This document shows, in pieces, positions 16,265-25,690 of a stretch of 64,000 nucleotides of DNA. Location of the stretch: the NCBI GenBank assembly GCA_035946625.1, contig DASYZE010000075.1, positions 62,001 through 126,000 on the forward strand. Reading direction: 5' to 3'. The notes beneath the pieces were generated by a model. The model was not told the DNA's origin and did no database searches. It was given only the letters and a program-made list of their open reading frames with translations. How positions within the stretch are numbered: position 1 is the stretch's first letter; each line of letters begins with the position of its first letter. Position numbers and translations under genes: made by a program. This stretch comes from DASYXZ01 sp035946625. Lineage in GTDB: Bacteria > Acidobacteriota > Terriglobia > UBA7540.

Positions 16265-17872
16265 TTATTGTCGTTTCTTAAGGTCCTTCAGAATTTCGCG
16301 GGCCGCGTTGGCGCCGGAGCCTCCGGTGAGCCCAATCCCGGGATGAGTGCCGGACCCGCAGAGGTAAAGTCCCTTCAGAGGCGTCCGATATTGCGCCCAA
16401 CCAAGCAGCGGACGCATGGTGAAAAGCTGGTCGAGAGAAAGTTCACCATGGAAAATGTGGCCGCCGCTCATCCCGTAAATTTCTTCCAGATCAAGCGGCG
16501 TAATCACCTGGCCATGCAGAATGAGGCCGGGCAAATCGGGCGCGTAATCGGAAAGTGTTTTCACCACCACGTCACCGAGCGCCTCCCGTTGTGCGTTCCA
16601 GTCCCCGGCTTTCAACTTGTAAGGCGCGAATTGCACGTAGATGGACATCACGTGCTGCCCGGCCGGTGCGAGCGACGAGTCGGAGAGGGATGGAATTCTG
16701 ACGTCGAGGATAGGGTGGCGTGAAAAGTCTCCGTACTTGGCGGCGTCGAAGGCGCGCTCCAGGTAATCGATTTCGGGGCCGATGTGAATGCGGCCTACGA
16801 GCACATTATTACTGTTGGCGGCGCCCGCGCTTGGTTGGAGAGCAGTGAATGTGGGCAATCCGGATAGCGCCAAGTTCACCTTGGCCACGGTCCCATTGCA
16901 CCGGTAATTTTGAATTTTGGCGAGGAAGTCAGGGGCAAGATAATCCGGGTCGACCAACCCAAGGAAAGTCCGGCGCGGGTCCGCGTTGGAAATAAGCGTC
17001 TTGGCGGCAATTTCTTCGCCGCTTGAAAGCACCACTCCGGTTGCCGCGCCATTCTTGGCGACAATGCGCGAAACTTCCGCACCTGTCCTGATTTCCGCGC
17101 CCACCCCTGTGGCCGCTGCGGCCATCGCTTGCGTCACCGAGCCCATTCCACCTTTCCCGAAAAGTGAGGCTCCTGCCGGATGTGGGTCGGCGGCGGCGCG
17201 CAGCAGAAGCACCGCGCTGCTTCCCGCCGACCACGGCCCAAGAAACGTACCGAAAATTCCCCGGGCGGCCACCGTCGCCCGCAGTGGTTCGCTCTCAAAC
17301 CATTCCGCCACCAAGTCCGCGACTGCCATCGGGCCCCATCGGAGCAGGCGGTACATATCCTTGTTGCCCAGGCCGCGTAACGCTTTTCCAGTTTTGATCA
17401 GATTCCAGTAATCGGCGGTGGAGGGATTGTCAATTGAAGGCGGCACTTCCGAGAGTATACGCTTGCTGACCGCGGCCAGGCGCGCGAGGACCTGCTGGAA
17501 TTCAGGAAATTTCGCCGCGTCATTTTTCGAAAACCGAGCAATCTCCTGGGCGGACTGGGCGGGATCGTCATAAAGAATCAAAGCGCGCCCATCCGGCGTG
17601 GGAGCAAACACTCTGGGATTAGGCCGGATAATCTGAAGGCCGTGGCGCTCGAGCTGCATGTCCTTCAAAATGTCGGTGCGCAACGGCCCACCCGTGTGTG
17701 TGAGGGTTGAACACTTGAAGCCGGGAAAGAATTCGTCCGTGATAGCGGCGCCGCCCACCACTCCTCTGCGCTCAAGCACCAACGGCCTCAGCCCCGCCTT
17801 GGCCAGATAGAAAGCCGTAATCAAGCCGTTGTGCCCGCCGCCGATGACGACGACATCAGACTTTGATGGCAT
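16265..17872 (-). CDS. Phytoene desaturase-like FAD oxidoreductase, copy 1
   Basis: The 535-residue flavoprotein opens with the dinucleotide-binding motif VVVIGGGHNG (7-16) and the GGAAITDEFFPGFKCST region, and closes with GLYLCGSGTHPGIGLTGGSG, the second FAD-contact motif. This arrangement is that of the PYROXD2/CrtI-like amine oxidase superfamily. No carotenoid genes are nearby, so carotenoid desaturation is unlikely; the substrate is unknown. The adjacent downstream-oriented paralogue (17985-19562) on the same strand suggests a tandem duplication and possibly a heterodimer. Confidence 0.88.
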   Translation of the reverse strand: MPSKSDVVVIGGGHNGLITAFYLAKAGLRPLVLERRGVVGGAAITDEFFPGFKCSTLTHTGGPLRTDILKDMQLERHGLQIIRPNPRVFAPTPDGRALILYDDPAQSAQEIARFSKNDAAKFPEFQQVLARLAAVSKRILSEVPPSIDNPSTADYWNLIKTGKALRGLGNKDMYRLLRWGPMAVADLVAEWFESEPLRATVAARGIFGTFLGPWSAGSSAVLLLRAAADPHPAGASLFGKGGMGSVTQAMAAAATGVGAEIRTGAEVSRIVAKNGAATGVVLSSGEEIAAKTLISNADPRRTFLGLVDPDYLAPDFLAKIQNYRCNGTVAKVNLALSGLPTFTALQPSAGAANSNNVLVGRIHIGPEIDYLERAFDAAKYGDFSRHPILDVRIPSLSDSSLAPAGQHVMSIYVQFAPYKLKAGDWNAQREALGDVVVKTLSDYAPDLPGLILHGQVITPLDLEEIYGMSGGHIFHGELSLDQLFTMRPLLGWAQYRTPLKGLYLCGSGTHPGIGLTGGSGANAAREILKDLKKRQ

Positions 17873-17984
17873 GGTATCGCAAGACCGAAAAAGATTAAAA
17901 ATTAAAGGATAAAACTGGGAGCGACCGAATTTCGCTCATCCCATCTCTCTTTTTTTCACACTTCATAATTCATACTTCATCACT

Positions 17985-19562
17985 TTAACCCTCTTTCAGA
18001 ATTTCCATGGCCGCAAGCTGGCCGGGCGCGCCCATGATGCCGCCTCCGGGATGGGTGGCCGAGCCGCACATATAAAGGTTCTTGATGGGGGTGCGGTAGC
18101 GCGCCCAGCCCGGAACGGGGCGAAGGAAAAACAACTGCTCGAGCGAGAGTTCGCCCTGGAAAATATTCCCTTCCGTCAATCCCCACTCGCGTTCGAGGTC
18201 GAGCGGCGTCAAGACCTGGCGGCCGACGATGATATTTTTGATATTGGGAGCGTACTCGGCCAGTGTGTTGATCACGTTGTCGCCAAACGCCTCACGCTGA
18301 TCGTCCCACGTTCCGTGTTTCAGCTTGTAGGGCGCGTACTGCACGAAACAGGAGAGCACGTGCTTGCCGGGAGGCGCCACGGAAGGATCGGTGAGGGAAG
18401 GGATCACGATATCAATGTAAGGCCGGCGGGAGTAATCGCCGTATTTCGCGTCGTCATACGCGCGCTCCATGTATTCGACGCCGGGCGAAATGGAAATTGC
18501 CCCGCGCAGGTGCGCCCCCGGACCGGGCAGGCATTTGAAGTCCGGCAGCGCGTCCAGAGCCAGGTTTACTTTTCCGGACGAGCCGCGATATTTGTAGCGC
18601 CTCACATCCTCCGCGAAATCGTCAGGAAGCTGGCTGGGCTCCATCATTTTGAGAAAAGTCAGGTTCGGATCAACGCTGGAAGAAACAAGATTGGCGGAAA
18701 TCTGGTCGCCATTTTCCAAAACCACTCCCGACGCTTTCCCGTTCTTCACCAGGATTTTGGCCACCGAAGTTTTCACCCGGATTTCAGCGCCCGCCTCGCG
18801 CGCCGCATCCGCGATGGCGTTGGAAATCGCGCCGGTGCCGCCACGCGCGAACCCCCAGGAGCGGAACGCGCCGTCGATCTCGCCCATGTAGTGGTGGAGC
18901 AGCACGTAGGCCGTTCCCGGCGAGCGCACCCCGAGGAACGTGCCGATAATGCCGGAGGCGGACATGGTGGCCTTCAGCACGTCGGTCTCAAACCACTGGT
19001 CGAGGAAATCGGCCGCGCTCATGGTCATCAGTTGGATCTGGTTGTACTTGTCCTGGGCGGGCAGCGCCTGGAAGCGTCGGCCAAGAAAGCGCAGTTGGTT
19101 CAAATCCTTCAACGAAAGCCGGGAAAGGTCCGGCGGCGTCATACTGAGGATGGGCTTTACGAATTGCGCCATCTTCATCATGGCCTGGCCGTACTCGTCA
19201 TAGGCCTCGGCGTCCATGCGCGAGTGGCGGGCGATCTCGCGGCGGGTTTTAGCATGATCGTTCACCCGCCATAAGTAGTCGCCATTCGGCATGGGCGTGA
19301 AGGTGCCATCGAGCGGCAAAATCTCCAGGCCGTGGCGCGGCAGGTCAAGCTCGCGAATGATTTCCGGCCGCAGAAGCGAAACCACGTAGGAGCATACGGA
19401 GAACTTGAAGCCGGGGATAATTTCTTCAGTACAAGCCGCGCCACCCAGCACGTGACGGCGCTCAAGGACCAATACTTTTTTCCCCGCGCGCGCGAGGTAG
19501 GCCGCGTTCACCAACCCGTTGTGGCCGCCGCCGATGACGATGGCGTCGTAATGGGAAACCAT
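17985..19562 (-). CDS. Phytoene desaturase-like FAD oxidoreductase, copy 2
   Basis: The 525-residue protein begins MVSHYDAIVIGGGHNGLVNA with the FAD motif and continues GGAACTEEIIPGFKFSVCSY. The C-terminal motif is NLYMCGSATHPGGGIMGAPG. Shared segments with copy 1 include SARGIFGTFLGP-like SASGIIGTFLGV, the CFVQYAPYKLK strand and LTPLDLEREWGLTEGNIFQGEL. It is transcribed ahead of copy 1 with a 112-bp AT-rich gap. Same family, unknown substrate. The divergent GcvT-like gene begins 250 bp away, so a joint C1 or amine catabolic role is possible but unproved. Confidence 0.88.
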   Translation of the reverse strand: MVSHYDAIVIGGGHNGLVNAAYLARAGKKVLVLERRHVLGGAACTEEIIPGFKFSVCSYVVSLLRPEIIRELDLPRHGLEILPLDGTFTPMPNGDYLWRVNDHAKTRREIARHSRMDAEAYDEYGQAMMKMAQFVKPILSMTPPDLSRLSLKDLNQLRFLGRRFQALPAQDKYNQIQLMTMSAADFLDQWFETDVLKATMSASGIIGTFLGVRSPGTAYVLLHHYMGEIDGAFRSWGFARGGTGAISNAIADAAREAGAEIRVKTSVAKILVKNGKASGVVLENGDQISANLVSSSVDPNLTFLKMMEPSQLPDDFAEDVRRYKYRGSSGKVNLALDALPDFKCLPGPGAHLRGAISISPGVEYMERAYDDAKYGDYSRRPYIDIVIPSLTDPSVAPPGKHVLSCFVQYAPYKLKHGTWDDQREAFGDNVINTLAEYAPNIKNIIVGRQVLTPLDLEREWGLTEGNIFQGELSLEQLFFLRPVPGWARYRTPIKNLYMCGSATHPGGGIMGAPGQLAAMEILKEG

Positions 19563-19748
19563 AAGAGCTCAACCGCTGACTCAGGAAGTTCGTGACTAAA
19601 GAGTTCCAACCTTACATCGAGGCGCACTCATTCTAGCGGGGTGTGGGCATTTTGTCAGTAAGCATCAGGATGCGGAGTCCATGAACCAGGCGGCGCAGTG
19701 TTCCGATAGAGCGAGGGCTGACGCTCTTACCCTTGACGGCCACTGCAT

Positions 19749-19778
19749 TTGCCAAAGTCCAGCCGGCATGGCTATAAT
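19749..19778 (+). promoter_or_regulatory. Promoter of the GcvT-like gene
   Basis: TTGCCA (19749-19754) and TATAAT (19773-19778) are 18 bases apart. The -10 is perfect and the -35 matches 5 of 6. The predicted start near 19785 leaves a 30-base leader before the GTG at 19815. No operator is visible. Confidence 0.6.
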
Positions 19779-19814
19779 CGCGCCGGGATTGAGTGCAAAA
19801 GCGGGGGGTGACTG

Positions 19815-21017
19815 GTGCCCATAGGAACCGCCGTACACGAGCGTACCTTTAAGCTGTGTGAGAGCCTGAATTATCGCGAATGGTCCGGCTACTACACCGT
19901 GAGCGTCTACGAGACGCATCACGAGCACGAGTACAACGCCATCCGCAACGCTGCCGCGCTGATTGATGTCACACCCCTCTTCAAATATCTTGTGACCGGC
20001 AAGGACGCCACCAAACTGGTGAACCGCGTCATCACGCGCGACATCCACAAGGTTGCGGTGGACCAGGTCATTTACTGTTGCTGGTGCGACGAGCAGGGCA
20101 AAGTGATTGACGACGGAACCGTTTCCCGCTTGAGCGAGAATACCTATCGCTGGACCGCGGCCGACCCAAGCTTGCGCTGGTTCAGGCAGAACGCATTGGG
20201 ATTGGAAGTTTCCATCGAGGACATTTCCGAATCGATGGCGGCTCTTGCCTTGCAAGGCCCCACCTCCGGGCGCCTGCTGAATAAAATTGCGGACGCGGAT
20301 ATCGCCAACCTCAAATACTTTCGCCTGACCCGGGGCAAGATCGCCGGCTTGCCGGTGGATATTTCCCGCACCGGATACACCGGCGACCTTGGTTATGAAA
20401 TCTGGATGCCGTGGAATGACGCGGTGAAAGTGTGGGACGCGATCATGGAGGGTGGCCGCGAGTTTGACGTTCATGCCGCCGGCATGCTGGCGCTCGATGT
20501 GGCAAGAATCGAAGCGGGCTTGATTCTGATTGAGGTGGATTATTTCTCCAGCAAGAAGGCGATGATCGAATCGCAGAAATATTCGCCCTTTGAAATCGGA
20601 TTGGGGCGGTTGGTGCATCTCGAGAAGGAACACTTTGTGGGCCGCGGGGCACTGCTTGCCGAACAGAAGGCTGGCGGCCCGGGGCGCAGGCTGGTGGGGC
20701 TGGAAGTTGATTGGACGGAAGTGGAGAAGCTTTATCAGAAGGTGGGACTCGCGCCCCAAGCACCCAGCATCGCCTCGCGTGTGGCCGTGCCTGTTTACAT
20801 TGGCGGCAGGCAGATCGGCAAAGCGACCTCCACAACCTGGTCACCCATTTTGAAGAAAATGATTGCGCTGGCCAGCGTCACTTCCGAATGCGCCCGGCCC
20901 GGCGCGCGGCTTCAGATGGAACTGACGGTCGAGGCGGTGCGCCACAAGGTCTCCGTTACGGTTGCCAAACTGCCTTTCTTCAACCTGCCGCGGAAGACCG
21001 TCACTCCGGTGGTGTAG
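19815..21017 (+). CDS. GcvT-like aminomethyltransferase family protein
   Basis: The 400-residue protein resembles the T-protein of glycine cleavage and YgfZ/dimethylglycine-oxidase folate-binding domains: ALIDVTPLFKYLVTGKDA, ALQGPTSGRLL, SRTGYTGDLGYEIWMP and the C-terminal barrel region. The family binds tetrahydrofolate and moves one-carbon units from amines. No gcvH or gcvP lies nearby, so a dedicated demethylase role with another substrate is more likely than glycine cleavage. GTG 19815 has a GGGGG-type site about 7 bases upstream and a strong promoter. It is divergent from the two FAD oxidoreductases. Confidence 0.85.
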   Translation: MPIGTAVHERTFKLCESLNYREWSGYYTVSVYETHHEHEYNAIRNAAALIDVTPLFKYLVTGKDATKLVNRVITRDIHKVAVDQVIYCCWCDEQGKVIDDGTVSRLSENTYRWTAADPSLRWFRQNALGLEVSIEDISESMAALALQGPTSGRLLNKIADADIANLKYFRLTRGKIAGLPVDISRTGYTGDLGYEIWMPWNDAVKVWDAIMEGGREFDVHAAGMLALDVARIEAGLILIEVDYFSSKKAMIESQKYSPFEIGLGRLVHLEKEHFVGRGALLAEQKAGGPGRRLVGLEVDWTEVEKLYQKVGLAPQAPSIASRVAVPVYIGGRQIGKATSTTWSPILKKMIALASVTSECARPGARLQMELTVEAVRHKVSVTVAKLPFFNLPRKTVTPVV

Positions 21018-21045
21018 GCATCAGGCAGCGCTCGTTTCAGGTAAA

Positions 21046-21582
21046 ATGAGTGCGCGAATGATGGGGCGAAATCAATTGATGGCTATCGCGGTTCTGGGTG
21101 TTTGGATTGGAATAACTTTGTTCATGTGGTTTGCGGCGGGCCGAAGCTTCGCCACCGTGGAGCAAGTGCTGCTCTCACAAAATCCGCAGTATTTGAAAAT
21201 CACCAAATCTTTAAGCACCACGGAAACCCGCCAACTCCTGCGCAACCTCGCTTCTGAAATCAACCGGACGTTCTTTACCGCTTACGGCTGGGCGCAAGTC
21301 ATTTTGGGCATCGCGCTGCTTTTCCTCTTGCTACGACAAACGCCGCGCGACCCCACCGCGCTCGCCATAACCGGGGCAATGCTGGCCATAGTCCTGATCC
21401 TCACTTTGGTGGTCACTCCGCAGATTGTCACCCTTGGGCGCAGCATTGATTTCGTTCCGCGCAATCCCCCGCCACCGCAAATGGCCCGCTTTGGATTGCT
21501 CCACGGCGCCTACACCGGACTTGATGGATTAAAGCTTCTGGCAAGCCTGGGCCTGTTGATACGATGGATGATGCGGGGATAA
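21046..21582 (+). CDS. Small integral membrane protein of unknown function
   Basis: The 178-residue protein has about four membrane segments: near residues 11-29, 75-92, 101-123 and 150-172. The second-last loop carries VPRNPPPPQ and the last helix begins ARFGLLHGAYTGLDGLKLL. The layout and the HGAYT..D..K pattern recall DUF4149/TMEM205-like proteins, which I can suggest but not confirm. It starts 28 bases after the GcvT-like stop, so it is probably in the same transcript. Confidence 0.7.
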   Translation: MSARMMGRNQLMAIAVLGVWIGITLFMWFAAGRSFATVEQVLLSQNPQYLKITKSLSTTETRQLLRNLASEINRTFFTAYGWAQVILGIALLFLLLRQTPRDPTALAITGAMLAIVLILTLVVTPQIVTLGRSIDFVPRNPPPPQMARFGLLHGAYTGLDGLKLLASLGLLIRWMMRG

Positions 21583-21651
21583 TTCGGAAAGCTGCGGAGA
21601 ATTGAGTAAGCGGAAATTTGACTTTTATAACTTCAAAGCCTGAATGGTTCT

Positions 21652-22065
21652 TTAACCATCAAGCAGCCGGGAGTTATGTCTCTCAAACACGGCCCGGAGG
21701 GCGGAAAGATTGCGTTCCGGCATGGCATGGATCGCCCGAATCAGGCGATAAATGTTTGACGTCATGACCAGCAAATATCGAACTCTGTCCGGTTTTGGAT
21801 TCCAGTAAGTGTGCGGTGTGCCCCGCGGCACGAAAACGCCGGCACCTGCACCAAGTTCCACAACATCGGCACCCACCTGAACCCGCAACGCGCCCTCCAA
21901 AACGTACCAGGCCTCATCATCGGCGTGGTGGACGTGTCGTGGCGCAATTAAGCGTGGCGGATCGAATCCGCCCCCGGCATCCTGCCATTCGGCAATCACA
22001 AAGGCATCGCCGATCGATCCGATAACCTGCCCCGAAAGCGGCGGGGCAACGATGAGTGAGCTCAT
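21652..22065 (-). CDS. Cupin-domain protein
   Basis: In the 137-residue single cupin barrel, motif 1 is PRHVHHADDEAWYVLEG, with His44, His46/47 and Glu51 as likely metal ligands. Motif 2 is PRGTPHTYWN, with His85. Such proteins bind a divalent metal and act as isomerases, dioxygenases or sensors; the substrate is not predictable. After residue 100 a helical tail replaces a second domain. ATG 22065 (MSSLIVAPP) is chosen; the upstream frame looks non-coding. Confidence 0.85.
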   Translation of the reverse strand: MSSLIVAPPLSGQVIGSIGDAFVIAEWQDAGGGFDPPRLIAPRHVHHADDEAWYVLEGALRVQVGADVVELGAGAGVFVPRGTPHTYWNPKPDRVRYLLVMTSNIYRLIRAIHAMPERNLSALRAVFERHNSRLLDG

Positions 22066-22251
22066 ATAAAATCCATCCCCCAAGGGAGTATGCAATTCAA
22101 GCCGCGAGCAGCGCAAGGGGGAAAGGCAGTGAGTGGAGCCCCGGTCCGTTAATGCGTTCCCTTCCCGGCGAAAACCGGGCTATAATCACGCCCGCTCAAA
22201 GCCGGAGGGATGGGAATACACTTCAAACATTGACGTCCTGGAAAATCTTCG

Positions 22252-23505
22252 ATGCCTCAACAACGCTGGCTGCGAATCATCCCGGTCGCTTTCATCATGT
22301 ATACCATTGCGTTTGTGGACAGGACGAACATCTCGCTCGCCATGCCTCAGATTGGGCGGGAATTGCATTTGGACCCCACCCAGCAGGGTAACGCGTTTGG
22401 CCTTTTCTTTTGGGGCTATGTGGTCCTTCAGATTCCCGGTGGCTACCTGGCCGAGAAGTGGAGCGCAAAATGGTTTGTGAGCACCTTGCTCGTAATGTGG
22501 GGCATCGGTGCGGTGGCCTGTGGTCTTGCCCACACCCAAATGGAATTTCTGGCGGCGCGTTTCTTTCTGGGCGTGGCGGAAGGCGGCGTTTGGCCGGCGG
22601 TGTTGGTGCTCCTGTCGCATTGGTTTCCCCGCGCCGAGCGGGCACGCGCCAACGCTTACTGGATGCTCTGCCTGCCCGCCGCCGTGGCCCTATCGTCGCC
22701 CATCTCCGGCTGGATTCTGGGCCGGTGGGGTTGGCGCTTTATGATCGTTTCGGAAGGGGCCCTGCCCTTTTTATGGCTGCTGATCTGGAATTGGTACATT
22801 GCCGACCATCCGCGCAGCGCCCGCTGGATATCCACTGAGGAGCGCGAACACCTGGAAGGCACTCTGGAACGGGAAGCTCGGGAACTTGACGCCCTGCCGA
22901 AGGAACCTGTCCTCGCAACCTTCCTGCGCCCCGAAGTTTTAATTCTGGTTGTCATCTATTTTCTTATTAATTGCGGTAATTACGGCTATCAGGCCTGGCT
23001 CCCCACCGCCATCGAGAGCGGGGCGAAGGGCCTGTCCAATTTTGAAGTGGGCGTTCTTTACGCCATACCCTATTTCCTCACCATGGCGGGCATGGTGCTG
23101 AATTCGCGTCATTCGGACCGGACCCACGAGCGGCGTGGACACCTGTCATTTGCGCTGGGGTGGGGGGGGCTGTTTTTGATGGCGGGCGTACTCCTCAGCG
23201 GCAGTTTGCCCATGCTCTCATTTTTCTTCATCGCTCTGGTGGGCGCCGGCTCTTATGGCGGGCATGGGCCGTTCTGGGCGGTCCCCACGGAAACGCTGCC
23301 GCGCCGGGTGGCCGGCTCCGCCATGGGACTGATCAACGCCATCGGCAACCTGGGAGGCTACTTCGGCCCGCTTACAGTGGGGTATCTGAATAAACGATTT
23401 GGCAACTTCGTGTTCGGCTTCGGCGCCCTCAGCTTGGGATTGCTGCTCGGTTCAGCGCTGGCTCTTCTGTTGCCGAGGTCGAAAGCGGCAACAGCCGCGA
23501 AGTGA
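22252..23505 (+). CDS. MFS transporter, anion:cation symporter type
   Basis: The 417-residue protein has about 12 transmembrane helices. The first loop reads YTIAFVDRTNISLAMPQIGR, and the helix 4 region is FFLGVAEGGVWPAVLVLLSHWFP, both typical of the ACS family (galactonate, glucarate, phthalate and similar organic acids). The mid-loop is ~50 residues and acidic/basic. It should import an organic anion with protons. A perfect TATAAT at 22181-22186 lies 65 bases upstream but with a poor -35. The cyclase-family hydrolase at 23.9-24.6 kb could act on an imported compound. Confidence 0.92.
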   Translation: MPQQRWLRIIPVAFIMYTIAFVDRTNISLAMPQIGRELHLDPTQQGNAFGLFFWGYVVLQIPGGYLAEKWSAKWFVSTLLVMWGIGAVACGLAHTQMEFLAARFFLGVAEGGVWPAVLVLLSHWFPRAERARANAYWMLCLPAAVALSSPISGWILGRWGWRFMIVSEGALPFLWLLIWNWYIADHPRSARWISTEEREHLEGTLEREARELDALPKEPVLATFLRPEVLILVVIYFLINCGNYGYQAWLPTAIESGAKGLSNFEVGVLYAIPYFLTMAGMVLNSRHSDRTHERRGHLSFALGWGGLFLMAGVLLSGSLPMLSFFFIALVGAGSYGGHGPFWAVPTETLPRRVAGSAMGLINAIGNLGGYFGPLTVGYLNKRFGNFVFGFGALSLGLLLGSALALLLPRSKAATAAK

Positions 23506-23534
23506 AGTTTGACCTACTGCGGAAAGAATCTTCC

Positions 23535-23630
23535 ATGGGGAACGACGAATATTTTGAGGTCATCGGAAATGTTAGTGAAGTTGCACTGGTACGAAGCGCA
23601 TGGAATTGGCAAAAAAGAATTCAGAATTAA
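23535..23630 (+). CDS. Possible 31-residue small ORF
   Basis: An ATG at 23535 opens 31 codons ending at TAA 23628-23630 (MGNDEYFEVIGNVSEVALV...). A GGAAAG lies 8 bases before it. It fills the gap between the transporter and the next small gene. No homologue comes to mind and chance is a real alternative. Confidence 0.22.
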   Translation: MGNDEYFEVIGNVSEVALVRSAWNWQKRIQN

Positions 23631-23650
23631 GCATGTGGTAGAATAACAAA

Positions 23651-23884
23651 ATGAACCATCGGAATGGCGAACAGAGATTTGTCCTTTGCATCAACAATAA
23701 GGACTTTCCCGCTTCGTTGGAGGTAAGAAAACTCTATCGAGTGCTCCCGGACGCATCTGCAGCCAAACACAAATTGGTCCGCATTGTGGACGAATCGGGA
23801 GAAGACTACCTGTATCCCGCGGCGTATTTTGCGGCGATCAAATTGCCGGCAACTGTGGAAAAAGCTTTACTGATAGTATCCTGA
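23651..23884 (+). CDS. Conserved small hypothetical protein
   Basis: The 77-residue protein reads RFVLCINNKDFPASLEVRKL, then YRVLPD, then RIVDESGEDYLYPAAYF and a hydrophobic end. The DFPASLE...YRVLPD...DESGEDYLYPA pattern is one I recall in many small uncharacterised proteins from diverse bacteria, often near toxin-antitoxin-like genes. It is soluble, with no signal peptide, and may be a small beta barrel. Function unknown. It is tail-to-tail with the cyclase gene (28-bp gap). Confidence 0.65.
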   Translation: MNHRNGEQRFVLCINNKDFPASLEVRKLYRVLPDASAAKHKLVRIVDESGEDYLYPAAYFAAIKLPATVEKALLIVS

Positions 23885-23912
23885 TTTACTTCTTCCCCAC
23901 ACTGACCAGCCG

Positions 23913-24626
23913 TTAGACCAGCGCCACGGCGCGAATGGGCGAACCGGAGCCGCCCTTGATTTTCAAGGGCAATGCCAGAAAAACGAAGAAATCGGGAAGC
24001 CGATCCAGGTTGCATAAGTTCTCGATGATCAAAATCTGCTTTTCGAGTAACACAGGATGTATAGGATTCTTCTGAAGCGCCTCAGGCGGGTCGGGCGAAA
24101 GCGTATCCACGCCCAGAGCGTCCACGGATTTCTCAATAAGGTATTCCGCCGCGTCCATGCCCACGCCGGGCCAGTTGGCCGTGTAGCGCTGGTCATTGGG
24201 ACGAGTTGCCCAGCGCCCGGCCCATCCGAAATCAAACAAAACGACGTCCCCCGCTTTCAGAGCACCGTGCTTCGTTTCCCAGTCGGCGACAAAACTCCGG
24301 GAAACGTAATCGCCTTCCTTGAAACTCCGGCCATCGAGCCGAACACCCCGGCCCACAAGGCGGGTGAGCGGAACGTGATCGATGGTGACGTGGGCGCCCG
24401 GCTTGGCGTCGCTGATGAAATGCGCGGGCGCGTCCACGTGAGTGCCGTTATGCTCATTCATCACCAGTTGATAGCTTAACGACCGGCCGCCGTGCCAGTA
24501 GGATCCCCACATATTGTGGAAGAATTTGGAGTGGGTCGGGAACGTCGGCATATGCTCTTCCAGCGTCTGGCTCAAGTCGATCAGGTTGGCCCGGCTGAGT
24601 TCGTCGCAAAATTTGGATATGTCCAT
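23913..24626 (-). CDS. Cyclase-family metal hydrolase (kynurenine formamidase-like)
   Basis: The 237-residue protein carries the signature HNGTHVDAPAHF (residues 59-70), the family's metal-binding HxGTHxDxPxHF motif, and an LSQTLEEHMPTFP opening. Members hydrolyse N-formylkynurenine, isatin or related cyclic/amide substrates using Zn or Mn. There are no kynurenine pathway genes nearby, so the substrate is open. The protein has normal length and no signal peptide. Start ATG 24626 matches the family start. Confidence 0.9.
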   Translation of the reverse strand: MDISKFCDELSRANLIDLSQTLEEHMPTFPTHSKFFHNMWGSYWHGGRSLSYQLVMNEHNGTHVDAPAHFISDAKPGAHVTIDHVPLTRLVGRGVRLDGRSFKEGDYVSRSFVADWETKHGALKAGDVVLFDFGWAGRWATRPNDQRYTANWPGVGMDAAEYLIEKSVDALGVDTLSPDPPEALQKNPIHPVLLEKQILIIENLCNLDRLPDFFVFLALPLKIKGGSGSPIRAVALV

Positions 24627-24789
24627 CGTCAGGTTCTCCGTGTTCTTTGGCTAAGTCTTCCCGGCGATTTAAGGCGTGACGGAGCGGCTTGTCAATTAAA
24701 AAGTCTCACGGGCTTTCGGTCACATGTCCCGCGGTAAACTTTGCCCCTCCAAAACAATTTGGATCATCCCAAACTGCACCTGGATGGTG

Positions 24790-25177
24790 GTCGTCCGACC
24801 CGGTCAAGTTCAGCACCTGCGAAGAAAACATCGCATTCACGCTCACCTTTCCCAGCGGGATCATTGCCAACTGCTACTCCAGCTACGAAGCCGATGGAGT
24901 GAACCGCTATCGCGCCACCGGGCCCGATGGCTGGGTGCAGACGGACCCGGCCTATTCATATCCGGGACTGGTGCAATAATCCTACCAGGGGGGAAAGACC
25001 ACTATTACCGGTCCTTCCACCTGGGACCAGTTCGTTTCTGAGGCTGTCGCTTTTTCCGACGCCATTAGGCATGATCGCGATGTGGCCATGCCCGGAGAAG
25101 AAGGTCTGCGCGCCATGAAGATCTTCATGGCGTGCTATGAGTCGGCGCGAACGGGGAAAAGCGTTCAGTTGGGGTGA
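24790..25177 (+). pseudogene. Truncated, interrupted Gfo/Idh/MocA oxidoreductase
   Basis: The plus strand encodes the C-terminal third of a Gfo/Idh/MocA sugar oxidoreductase: EENIAFTLTFPSGIIANCYS, then SYEADGVNRYRATGPDGWVQ, an in-frame TAA at 24977-24979, and on in the same frame to TITGPSTWDQFVSEAVAFSD and GEEGLRAMKIFMACYESART, ending TGA 25175-25177. The N-terminal Rossmann half (over 200 residues) is missing. The deletion plus the internal stop mark a dead gene. Confidence 0.8.
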
Positions 25178-25303
25178 GCAAGGAAGGGCAGCGGCGCCGG
25201 AAAGTTTCAATCAGCGGCTATTCCTCCGGCGGCAAAACTTTAGACAACCTGCAAAGACCCGCGACCTGACGATTTTGGCAGCGCGGGCTTCCCAGGCTTT
25301 CCG

Positions 25304-25690
25304 CTACTCACAGCTCTGAAGTTTGAAGCGTTGCGCGGCGCCCAATATATCTTGTGGCCCACCGGCGAATAATTTGAGGGGGAATAGATAGTCCGTAGTC
25401 ACCACAGGAATAGCGATTCCTTCCACTGCAAGCGGTGGGAATTGTAATGTGGATAACCCCGACAATCGGTCGTGCGCACCACCTCTACGAAAGGTTGCGG
25501 GCCGACCATTGTCATTCAATGATTGAGCCTGGGCCGGACTCTGCTGAAGCGGGAAGTTGGGGGGAAAATCTACATCCTTGGTCGCGCGTACGCCACCGCG
25601 CGCGATGACGGCAAGACCGCCAATCAAGGCGTAAAACAGATGGAGTTTTTCAAGAGTCGATGCGACTTTGAGAAGGGTGTTCTTGAGCAT
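25304..25690 (-). pseudogene. Eroded AbiEii-like nucleotidyltransferase (toxin-type)
   Basis: The frame from ATG 25690 reads MLKNTLLKVASTLEKLHLFY, ALIGGLAVIARGGVRATKDVD, then FRRGGAHD and finally LKLFAGGPQDILGAAQRFKL. The GG...ARG...TKDVDF motif is the nucleotidyltransferase active site of the AbiEii/DUF1814-like group. Compared with the family, the second catalytic strand region between about residues 80 and 90 seems lost (LQFPPLAVEG joins two separate parts), so about 30 residues are missing and activity is doubtful. An AGGA site precedes ATG 25690. It overlaps the upstream partner gene. Confidence 0.6.

Noticed and set aside
18051..19274. 407-codon plus-strand frame opposite FAD oxidoreductase copy 2
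   Set aside because: Antisense to a complete flavoprotein with both FAD motifs.
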